This document shows positions 1-5,144 of a DNA stretch of 5,144 nucleotides, one piece after another. Within the stretch, counting starts at the first letter, position 1. The number at the start of each line of letters is the position of its first letter. Below the pieces are notes generated by a model. That model did not search any database. It was not told where the DNA came from and worked only from the letters and a program-made list of their open reading frames with translations. A program made the position numbers and the translations under genes. Source of the stretch: Dermatophilaceae bacterium (GTDB lineage Bacteria; Actinomycetota; Actinomycetes; Actinomycetales; Dermatophilaceae); assembly GCA_013361975.1 (NCBI GenBank), contig JABFXB010000268.1:1-5144 (forward strand), written 5' to 3'.

Positions 1-33
1 CAGAACAGGGGTGGGTCACCACCACTGAGCGAA

Positions 34-83
34 GCGCCGGCGACTCCCAGCCCGCAGGATGTCGGGTCGGCAGTCGCCGGCGC
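34..83 (+). terminator. Stem-loop upstream of the copper ATPase promoter, probable terminator of an upstream gene
   Basis: GCGCCGGCGACT (34-45) and AGTCGCCGGCGC (72-83) are perfect 12-bp inverted repeats. The 26-nt region between them can fold further through CCCG (51-54) and CGGG (63-66). The result is one long, very GC-rich hairpin that ends 2 bases before the -35 box of the next gene. No T-tract follows it, which is common for actinobacterial hairpin terminators. It starts 5 bases after a TGA (26-28) that would close a + strand frame ending Gly-His-His-His, so it may terminate an upstream gene whose last codons lie at 2-28. That gene tail is too short to support on its own. The hairpin itself is seen directly; the terminator role is inferred. 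It would insulate the copper promoter from read-through. Confidence 0.5.
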
Positions 84-85
84 GC

Positions 86-113
86 TTGACTTCATACCCC
101 CTGGGGGTACCTT
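86..113 (+). promoter_or_regulatory. Promoter of the copper ATPase gene (-35 TTGACT, -10 TACCTT)
   Basis: TTGACT at 86-91 matches the sigma-70-type -35 consensus in 5 of 6 positions. TACCTT at 108-113 fits the actinobacterial TAnnnT -10 pattern, with a 16-bp spacer. Counting 7 bases from the last -10 base puts +1 on position 120, the A of the start codon. The spacer is almost filled by the palindrome at 95-109, so a repressor bound there would exclude RNA polymerase. Elements are read by eye; the transcription start is predicted. Confidence 0.6.
95..109. promoter_or_regulatory. CsoR-type copper operator (perfect 15-bp palindrome)
   Basis: TACCCCCTGGGGGTA is a perfect inverted repeat of 7-bp arms around T102. 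A C-tract followed by a G-tract, flanked by TA, is the signature of operators bound by CsoR-family copper-sensing repressors, which release DNA on binding Cu(I). It sits between the -35 and -10 boxes of a copper-export ATPase, the expected position and target. No csoR gene is in the window. Related CsoR-family sensors (RcnR, FrmR, CstR) use similar G/C-tract sites, but the copper ATPase downstream favours CsoR. Confidence 0.75.
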
Positions 114-119
114 GGAGGT

Positions 120-2573
120 ATGGGCACGCAACACGAACACTCGGCCTCGACCACCTCGCTCCTGAAGGACCCGGTCTGCGGCATGGACGTCGACCCGTCC
201 ACCACCCAGCACCACGTCGAGCTGGACGGCCACGACTACTACTTCTGCTCCGCAGGCTGCAGGAACGCGTTCGAGGCCGACCCAAGCTCGTTCCTCGAGC
301 CGGGGCACCCGTCAAGCGAGCGCGCCCACGGCACGCACGGCCACCACCACCACGACCACCACCACGACCACCACCACGGCACCGCCGGTCACGCGGCCCC
401 CACGCCGACCGCGGGTCTTGCCGCCCCCGTCGGTGACATCACCGAGTGGACGTGCCCGATGCACCCGGAGATCCGGCGGCCCGGCCCCGGCACGTGCCCC
501 ATCTGCGGCATGGCCCTCGAACCGGTCACGGTCACCGCCGAGTCCGGCCCCAACCCCGAGCTGGCCGACATGACCCGACGCTTCTGGGTCGCGCTGGTGC
601 TGAGCGTGCCGGTGCTCGTGCTGTCGATGGGCCGCGAGCTCATCACTCCCCTTGAGGACGCCGTATCCGCCACCGCCGCCAACTGGGCGCAGCTCGTGCT
701 GGCGACCCCGGCCGTGCTCTGGGCCGGCTGGCCGTTCTTCGAGCGCGGATGGACCTCGGTCCGCACGCTGAAGCTGAACATGTTCACGCTCATCGCCATG
801 GGCACCGGCGTGGCATGGCTGTTCAGCGTCGTCGCGACCGTCGCACCCGGGGTGTTCCCGGAGGCGTTCCGGATGGACGGGGCGGTCGCCGTCTACTTCG
901 AGGCCGCGGCCATCATCACGACCCTGGTCCTTCTCGGCCAGGTGCTCGAGCTGCGCGCCCGTGAGAGCACGTCCGGCGCCATCCGTGCGCTGCTCGACCT
1001 CACGCCCAAGACGGCCCACCGCATCGAGACGGACGGCACGGAGGCGGACATCCCGCTCGAGGACGTGCAGCTCGGCGACCTGCTGCGGGTGCGACCCGGC
1101 GAGTCACTGCCCGTCGACGGCACCGTCCACGAAGGGCGGTCGAACGTGGACGAGTCCATGGTCACCGGCGAGTCGATGCCGGTCTCCAAGGCCACGGGCG
1201 ACGCCGTCATCGGGGGCACGGTCAACCAGACCGGCTCGTTCGTCATCCGCGCGGAGAAGATCGGCCGCGACACCATGCTCGCGCGCATCGTGCAGATGGT
1301 CGCCGAGGCGCAACGCTCCCGTGCACCGATCCAGCGGCTCGCCGACCGGGTCTCCGCCCTCTTCGTCCCCGCCGTCATCGCCGTGGCCGTCGCCGCGTTC
1401 GTCGTGTGGGCCACCGTCGGCCCTGACCCACGGCTGGCGCACGCGCTCGTCGTCGCCGTGAGCGTGCTCATCATCGCCTGCCCCTGCGCGCTCGGGCTGG
1501 CCACGCCGGTCTCGATCATGGTGGGCGTCGGACGGGGCGCGACCCTGGGCGTCCTCATCAAGAACGCCGAGGCGCTCGAGCGCCTGGAGAAGGTCGACAC
1601 CCTCGTCGTCGACAAGACCGGCACCCTCACCGAGGGCCGGCCGTCAGTGACCCACGTCAGTCCCGCCGACGGAGCCGACGGGAACGAGGTGCTCCGGCTC
1701 GCCGCAGCCGTCGAGCGCGTCAGCGAGCACCCGCTCGGCCTCGCCGTCGTGCGGGCGGCCACCGACGCGGGCCTCACCGTCCCCGACGTCACCGACTTCG
1801 ACGCCCCCATCGGCAAGGGCGTCATCGGGACCGTCGAAGGTCGGCGGATCCTGGTGGGCAGCAAGTCGTTCCTCGCCGGCGAAGGGGTCGACACCGGCAC
1901 CATGGACGCCGAAGCGGACCGGTTGCGGGCCGACGGCGCCAGCGCCGTGTACGTGGCCGCCGGTGATCGCGTCGCGGGCGTTCTGGCCATCGCCGACCCC
2001 GTGAAGGCCACCACCGCAGCCGCCCTGAAGGCGCTGCGCGCGGACGGGATCGAGGTGGTCATGCTCACCGGCGACAACGAGGTCACCGCACGCGCGGTCG
2101 CTCGCAGCCTCGGCATCGAGCGCGTCGAGGCCGAGGTGCTGCCCGACCACAAGAGCGACGTCGTCACGGCCCTACGCGCCGAGGGCCGCGTCGTCGCGAT
2201 GGCCGGCGACGGCGTCAACGACGCACCAGCCCTGACCGCAGCCGACGTCGGCATCGCGATGAGCACCGGCACCGACGTCGCCATCGAGAGCGCCGGGGTC
2301 ACCCTCCTCAAGGGCGACCTCACGGGGATCGTCCGCGCCCGTGCCCTGTCCGAGGCCACGATGTCGAACATCCGCCAGAACCTCGTGTTCGCGTTCGTCT
2401 ACAACGCCGCCGGCATCCCCCTCGCGGCCGGAGTGCTCTACCCCGCCTTCGGGCTCCTGCTGTCACCGATGATCGCCGCGGCCGCCATGGCACTGTCGTC
2501 GGTCAGCGTCATCGGCAACGCCCTGCGGCTTCGCAGCCAGACGCTGCCCGTGTCTGCAGCCCCCGGATCATGA
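120..2573 (+). CDS. copA: Copper(I)-exporting P1B-1-type ATPase with YHS, His-rich and CPMHP/CPICGM N-terminal modules
   Basis: This membrane pump hydrolyses ATP to export Cu(I), possibly also Ag(I), from the cytoplasm. The 817 residues read in order: YHS domain (about 16-61; C20, C43, C47), His/Asp tract (70-91, with H75-H86 as HHHHDHHHDHHH), heavy-metal-binding domain (110-135; CPMHP at 112-116, CPICGM at 126-131), then the ATPase core. Core motifs are TGE 349-351, CPC 454-456, DKTGT 498-502 with phosphorylated D498, the HP dipeptide 537-538, GxG 565-567, TGDN 650-653 and GDGVNDAP 696-703. Eight hydrophobic segments fit P1B topology. Cu(I) specificity (P1B-1) is indicated by CPC in helix 6, Y761-N762 in helix 7 and MxxSS (M790, S793-S794) in helix 8; CopB-type pumps have CPH instead. 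There is no GMxCxxC HMA domain. ATG 120 is the only usable start: an in-frame TGA lies at 87-89 and the next ATG falls inside the YHS domain. GGAGG (114-118) is only 1 base away, too close to act as a normal ribosome-binding site, so a leaderless mRNA is likely. The gene looks intact. Confidence 0.95.
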   Translation: MGTQHEHSASTTSLLKDPVCGMDVDPSTTQHHVELDGHDYYFCSAGCRNAFEADPSSFLEPGHPSSERAHGTHGHHHHDHHHDHHHGTAGHAAPTPTAGLAAPVGDITEWTCPMHPEIRRPGPGTCPICGMALEPVTVTAESGPNPELADMTRRFWVALVLSVPVLVLSMGRELITPLEDAVSATAANWAQLVLATPAVLWAGWPFFERGWTSVRTLKLNMFTLIAMGTGVAWLFSVVATVAPGVFPEAFRMDGAVAVYFEAAAIITTLVLLGQVLELRARESTSGAIRALLDLTPKTAHRIETDGTEADIPLEDVQLGDLLRVRPGESLPVDGTVHEGRSNVDESMVTGESMPVSKATGDAVIGGTVNQTGSFVIRAEKIGRDTMLARIVQMVAEAQRSRAPIQRLADRVSALFVPAVIAVAVAAFVVWATVGPDPRLAHALVVAVSVLIIACPCALGLATPVSIMVGVGRGATLGVLIKNAEALERLEKVDTLVVDKTGTLTEGRPSVTHVSPADGADGNEVLRLAAAVERVSEHPLGLAVVRAATDAGLTVPDVTDFDAPIGKGVIGTVEGRRILVGSKSFLAGEGVDTGTMDAEADRLRADGASAVYVAAGDRVAGVLAIADPVKATTAAALKALRADGIEVVMLTGDNEVTARAVARSLGIERVEAEVLPDHKSDVVTALRAEGRVVAMAGDGVNDAPALTAADVGIAMSTGTDVAIESAGVTLLKGDLTGIVRARALSEATMSNIRQNLVFAFVYNAAGIPLAAGVLYPAFGLLLSPMIAAAAMALSSVSVIGNALRLRSQTLPVSAAPGS
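342..377 (+). repeat. CAC/GAC codon repeat encoding the His-rich metal-binding linker
   Basis: Four CAC codons (342-353) are followed by two exact 12-bp units GACCACCACCAC (354-365, 366-377). They encode HHHHDHHHDHHH, residues 75-86 of the copper ATPase, between its YHS and CPMHP/CPICGM modules. Short in-frame repeats of this kind can gain or lose units by replication slippage without breaking the frame. The tract probably buffers or delivers metal to the pump (inference from composition). Confidence 0.8.
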
Positions 2574-2648
2574 CGGCGCTGGGGACGCCTGGCGGCGGGA
2601 CGGCGCGGAGGTGGGACTGGGAGGCGCCCGCACGCGTACTGGATGATC

Positions 2649-2719
2649 CGTGACTGCCCGGTGACGGCTCGATGACGCCGCGCGCTCAAGGATGACGCGG
2701 CGATGAACGTGCGGTGACA
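2649..2719 (-). promoter_or_regulatory. Two triplets of 11-bp direct repeats resembling a PHO box (PhoP/RegX3-type site)
   Basis: On the + strand the 7-mers CGTGACT (2649-2655), GGTGACG (2660-2666), GATGACG (2671-2677), GATGACG (2691-2697), GATGAAC (2702-2708) and GGTGACA (2713-2719) all carry TGA at positions 3-5. Start-to-start spacing is 11, 11, 20, 11, 11. On the minus strand the units read AGTCACG, CGTCACC, CGTCATC, CGTCATC, GTTCATC and TGTCACC. These are close to the GTTCACC-like, 11-bp-spaced units bound by actinobacterial PhoP and RegX3 response regulators under phosphate starvation. The array ends 41 bases before the first possible start codon of an operon for two secreted phosphoesterases, a typical Pho-regulon product class. 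I see no convincing -35 or -10 box, as expected if an activator replaces the -35 contact. Repeats and spacing are seen directly; the regulator is inferred, and another OmpR-family protein is possible. Confidence 0.6.
2676..2702. repeat. 7-bp inverted repeat between the two repeat triplets
   Basis: CGCCGCG (2676-2682) and CGCGGCG (2696-2702) are perfect inverted repeats around a 13-base loop, 102 bases after the copper ATPase stop codon. It could be a weak terminator for that gene, but it has no T-tract and it overlaps the 11-bp repeat array, so it may be incidental or part of the regulatory site. No stronger terminator was found after the copper ATPase gene, so some read-through into the phosphoesterase operon is possible. 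Confidence 0.35.
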
Positions 2720-2730
2720 GCCGGGGCGAA

Positions 2731-2743
2731 GGCCGTAACGGCC
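2731..2743. repeat. GGCCGT-A-ACGGCC dyad upstream of the first phosphoesterase
   Basis: This perfect 13-bp palindrome has 6-bp arms around A2737. As RNA it would fold as a 5-bp stem with a UAA loop. It lies 12 bases after the direct-repeat array and 17 bases before the first possible start codon, so it should fall close to the transcription start or in the leader. It could be an operator half of its own or a small leader hairpin; no regulator can be assigned from sequence. Confidence 0.35.
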
Positions 2744-2760
2744 CACCGGCGCCGCGGGTT

Positions 2761-4047
2761 GTGCCGGTCATGAGCATCACTCGACGAACCGTCCTGACCG
2801 GAGCCGGGGGCGCCGTGGGCGCAGGCGCACTCGCCGCCGCGGGCGCGGTCAACCCGGCCCTCGCAGCCACGTCGCGGACGACCAAGCTGCCCGTCCCCGA
2901 GTCGTCCGGCATCGAGCACGTGGTCGTGGTCATGATGGAGAACCGCTCCTTCGACCACTACCTCGGCTGGCTGCCGGGCGCCCGCGGCAAGCAGGCCGGG
3001 CTGACCTTCACCGACCGCTACGGCGTGCCCCACTCGACCCACCACCTGCAGGACATGCAGGGGTGTGCCCACCCGGACCCGGACCACTCGTTCGAGGGTG
3101 GCCGCATCGAGCTCAACGGCGGCGCCTGCGACGGGTGGCTGCGCGCCGGCGAGAACGACGAGTTCGCGATCGGCTACTACACCGATGCCGACCTCGCCTT
3201 CTACGGCAAGGCCGCCCGCGACTGGACCGTCTGCGACAGCTACTTCTCGGCGATCATGGCCGAGACCTATCCGAACCGGTTCTACCAGCACGCCGCGCAG
3301 ACCGACCGCATCCACAACTCGACCACGGTCGCGACCATGCCGACGATCTGGGACCGGCTCGCCGACGCCGGCGTGCCCGCCCGCTACTACTTCGTCGACG
3401 TCCCCTTCACCGCGCTGTGGGGCACGAAGTATGCCGGCATCTCCAGCCCGTTCACGCGTTTCCTCACCGACGCGGCCGCGGGCACCCTGCCTGCCGTGTC
3501 GTTCGTCGACCCGAAGTTCCTCGACGAGGGCACCGGGTCCTCGGCCGACGACCACCCGCACGCCGACATCCGGGCCGGCCAGGCCTTCCTCGACCAGGTC
3601 TACGACGCCGTGCGCACGGGGCCGGGCTGGGACAAGACCGTGCTCGTCGTCAACTACGACGAGTGGGGCGGCTTCTATGACCACGTCGCCCCGTCCACCG
3701 CGCCGGATGCCCACCCGGAGTGGGGGCTGCGTGGCTTCCGAGTCCCCTGCCTGGTGATCTCCCCGCTGGCACGCCGCGGCTACGTCGCGAAGGACGTCTA
3801 CGACCACACGTCGGTGCTGGCCATGATCGAGTGGCGCTGGCGCCTCGCCCCGCTCACCCCGCGCGACGCGGCGGCCCGCAACCTCGCCGAGGTGCTCGAC
3901 TTCACCCGAACCGACCTCTCGGCCCCGTCGTACGCCGTGCCGCCCTTCGTCGGGCTGCCCTGCCCCGCAGGGGGTTTCGCCGACTACGAGGACTGGAACG
4001 CATTGAAGAAGCTGGCACTCGACCACGGATGGAGCCTTCCCCGATGA
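2761..4047 (+). CDS. Tat-exported phosphoesterase, phospholipase C/acid phosphatase (AcpA) superfamily
   Basis: It is predicted to cleave phosphate monoesters or phospholipid head groups outside the cell membrane; the substrate cannot be read from sequence. The start MSITRRTVL carries a twin-arginine motif, then a hydrophobic stretch and an ALA-A cleavage site near residues 33-36 (numbered from GTG 2761). The family's metal-site and catalytic motifs follow: MMENRSFDH (E60, N61), ETYPNR (168-173, T169 in the nucleophile position), DDHPHADIRAG (263-272), YDEWGGFYDHV (299-309, D300, E301) and DHTS (348-351). At 428 residues it ends just after the catalytic domain and lacks the extra C-terminal domains of longer phospholipases C such as PlcH, so phosphatase activity is as likely as lipase activity. 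The start could be GTG 2761 or ATG 2770; neither has a clear ribosome-binding site, and ATG 2770 gives the more typical Tat leader. A stop at 2704-2706 rules out any start further upstream than GTG 2761. It overlaps the next gene by 4 bp. Confidence 0.9.
   Translation: MPVMSITRRTVLTGAGGAVGAGALAAAGAVNPALAATSRTTKLPVPESSGIEHVVVVMMENRSFDHYLGWLPGARGKQAGLTFTDRYGVPHSTHHLQDMQGCAHPDPDHSFEGGRIELNGGACDGWLRAGENDEFAIGYYTDADLAFYGKAARDWTVCDSYFSAIMAETYPNRFYQHAAQTDRIHNSTTVATMPTIWDRLADAGVPARYYFVDVPFTALWGTKYAGISSPFTRFLTDAAAGTLPAVSFVDPKFLDEGTGSSADDHPHADIRAGQAFLDQVYDAVRTGPGWDKTVLVVNYDEWGGFYDHVAPSTAPDAHPEWGLRGFRVPCLVISPLARRGYVAKDVYDHTSVLAMIEWRWRLAPLTPRDAAARNLAEVLDFTRTDLSAPSYAVPPFVGLPCPAGGFADYEDWNALKKLALDHGWSLPR
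4031..4034 (+). promoter_or_regulatory. Ribosome-binding site of the second phosphoesterase, inside the first
   Basis: GGAG lies 9 bases before ATG 4044, within the last codons of the preceding gene. Good spacing, together with the ATGA stop/start overlap, supports this start and suggests translational coupling of the two genes. Confidence 0.6.
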
Positions 4048-5144
4048 CAACGCGCCGTCACCCCCTGCTCGTCACCGCGCTCTCGCTCGCACTGGCCGCC
4101 GCCACCACGCTGGGACTCGCGAGCACCGGGCCGGCTGCCGCCGCTCCGTCGTCGCAGCTGCCGCCCCCCGTGGGGCACGTCTTCGTGATCAACCTGGAGA
4201 ACAAGGGTTTCGACGAGACCTGGGGACCGAGCTCCGCGGCCCCGTACCTCTCCCGGACACTGCGCGGCCAGGGCGTGCTGCTCACGCAGTACTTCGGCAC
4301 GGCCCACAACTCGTTGCCGAACTACATCGCGCAGGTCACCGGACAGGGCCCCAACCCCCAGACGCAGGCCGACTGCCAGGTCTACTCGCCGTTCGTGACC
4401 ACGGGTCCGCCGGTGCAGGACGGCCAGTACGTCGGCGACGGGTGCGTGCTCCCAGCCGGTGTGCCGAGCCTCCCCGGCCAGCTCGACACAGCCGGACGCT
4501 CCTGGCGCGGCTACATGGAGGACATGGGGGCACCGTGCCGGCACCCCCAGCTCGGCGCCGTCGACGACACGCAGAAGGCGCGGCCGGGCGACCAGTACGC
4601 CGTGCGGCACAACCCGTTCATGTACCTGCGGTCGGTCACCGACTCCCCCACGTGCGCCCAGCACGTGGTCGACCTCGACACCCTCACGACCGACGTCGCC
4701 TCCGCCACCACGACCCCCGCGCTCAGCTACATCACGCCCAACCTGTGCCACGACGCGCACGACTCCCCCTGCGTCGACGGTCAGCCCGGCGGGCTCGTCA
4801 GCGCCGACCAGTTCCTTCGCACCTGGGTGCCGCGCATCACGGCGTCGCCGGCGTTCAAGAAGGACGGCGCGCTCGTCATCACCTTCGACGAGTCGGACAG
4901 CCCACAGACCGACGCCACCGCCTGCTGCGGCGAGGGTCCCGGCCCCAACAGCCCTCTCCCGGGCATCACCGGCCTCGGCGGTGGACGCGTCGGCGCCCTC
5001 GTCCTGTCCCGGTACGTCACTCCCGGCTCGACGAGCACCACGCCCTACAACCACTACTCGCTGCTCGCGAGCATCGAGGACCTGTGGCACCTGGAGCACC
5101 TCGGCTACGCCGCGCACCCGGGTCTGCCCCGCTTCGGACTCGAC
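4044..5144 (+). CDS. Secreted phosphoesterase, AcpA-like acid phosphatase type (3' end cut by window)
   Basis: The frame stays open for 367 codons to the window end. It starts at ATG 4044, overlapping the preceding stop (ATGA), with GGAG at 4031-4034. The N-terminus MTTRRHPLLV plus an Ala/Leu-rich core and an AAA-AP site near residues 31-35 form a signal peptide; RR at 4-5 leaves Tat or Sec export open. Superfamily motifs are NLENKGFDETWG (50-61, E52 and N53 as metal ligands), HNSLPNY (88-94, S90 in the nucleophile position), CHDAHD (235-240), TFDESD (280-285, D282 and E283) and YNHYSLLASIEDLWHLEHLGYA (335-356, H337). All catalytic motifs are present, so only a short C-terminal tail is likely missing. 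Eight cysteines (111, 134, 165, 204, 235, 243, 294, 295) suggest disulfides in the exported protein. The Ser nucleophile resembles AcpA-type phosphatases, unlike the Thr of its neighbour. Likely role: release of phosphate from organic esters outside the cell (inference); a small phospholipase C is the main alternative. Confidence 0.9.
   Translation, partial: MTTRRHPLLVTALSLALAAATTLGLASTGPAAAAPSSQLPPPVGHVFVINLENKGFDETWGPSSAAPYLSRTLRGQGVLLTQYFGTAHNSLPNYIAQVTGQGPNPQTQADCQVYSPFVTTGPPVQDGQYVGDGCVLPAGVPSLPGQLDTAGRSWRGYMEDMGAPCRHPQLGAVDDTQKARPGDQYAVRHNPFMYLRSVTDSPTCAQHVVDLDTLTTDVASATTTPALSYITPNLCHDAHDSPCVDGQPGGLVSADQFLRTWVPRITASPAFKKDGALVITFDESDSPQTDATACCGEGPGPNSPLPGITGLGGGRVGALVLSRYVTPGSTSTTPYNHYSLLASIEDLWHLEHLGYAAHPGLPRFGLD

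Noticed and set aside
342..377. His tract as a cloning-tag artefact
   Set aside because: It is interrupted by Asp, lies inside the reading frame between two metal-binding domains, and matches the native linkers of copper pumps.
59..436. 125-codon + strand frame overlapping the start of the copper ATPase
   Set aside because: The Pro/Arg-rich product is an out-of-frame reading of the promoter and the His-rich coding region. It has no ribosome-binding site and no domain.
893..2371. 492-codon minus-strand open frame opposite the copper ATPase
   Set aside because: The Ser/Thr/Arg/Ala-rich product has no domain signal and is fully covered by a clear P-type ATPase on the other strand.
2575..2589. 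GGCG/CGCC hairpin just after the copper ATPase stop as a terminator
   Set aside because: Only a 4-bp stem with a 7-base loop and no T-tract; expected by chance at this GC content.
2642..2647. GATGAT as the -10 box of the phosphoesterase promoter
   Set aside because: It matches 4 of 6 positions, but no -35 box lies 16-18 bp upstream, and it would place the transcription start upstream of nearly all of the repeat array.
2649..2719. Direct repeats as a CRISPR array or iterons of an origin
   Set aside because: Units are 7-bp cores at 11-bp spacing, too short and close for CRISPR. The setting is a short gap between chromosomal-type metabolic genes with no replication gene, so a transcription-factor site fits better.
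2686..4050. 454-codon minus-strand open frame opposite the first phosphoesterase
   Set aside because: It is a by-product of GC-rich codon bias. Its product is low-complexity (Gly, Val, Arg, Asp), has no recognisable motif, and mirrors a gene with complete catalytic motifs on the + strand.
3984..5117. 377-codon minus-strand open frame opposite the second phosphoesterase
   Set aside because: The product is Val/Gly/Arg-rich with no motifs; the + strand frame carries the signal peptide and all phosphoesterase motifs.

Overview
The window is very GC-rich, with G or C at most third codon positions. It carries Tat-type secretion signals, a leaderless-looking start and a C-tract/G-tract copper operator. 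Together these point to an actinomycete (Actinomycetota); I cannot place it more precisely from the sequence. All three real genes lie on the + strand. The long minus-strand open frames are by-products of high GC.

Region 1 (1-119) is the control region of a copper-export gene. A hairpin with a perfect 12-bp outer stem (34-83) probably ends transcription arriving from upstream. It is followed by a TTGACT -35 box (86-91), a perfect 15-bp palindrome TACCCCCTGGGGGTA (95-109) of the type bound by the copper sensor CsoR, and a TACCTT -10 box (108-113). The predicted transcription start coincides with the A of the ATG at 120, so the mRNA is probably leaderless.

Region 2 (120-2573) encodes an 817-residue P1B-1 copper(I)-exporting ATPase. 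Its cytoplasmic N-terminus has three metal-binding modules (a YHS domain, a Cys-free His/Asp tract and a CPMHP/CPICGM domain) and no classical CxxC HMA domain.

Region 3 (2574-2760) is intergenic and holds the least expected signal. Six copies of a TCA-centred 7-mer, read on the minus strand, lie in two groups of three with exact 11-bp spacing inside each group (2649-2719). This is the architecture of an actinobacterial PHO box, bound by PhoP/RegX3-type phosphate-starvation regulators. Two short dyads lie in or next to it.

Region 4 (2761-5144) encodes two exported phosphoesterases of the AcpA/phospholipase C superfamily. They overlap by 4 bp (ATGA), so they form one translationally coupled operon. 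The first has a Tat signal and a Thr in the nucleophile position; the second has a Ser there, many cysteines, and runs off the end of the window. With the upstream repeats, the simplest reading is a phosphate-scavenging operon (inference) placed next to an independently controlled copper-detoxification gene.
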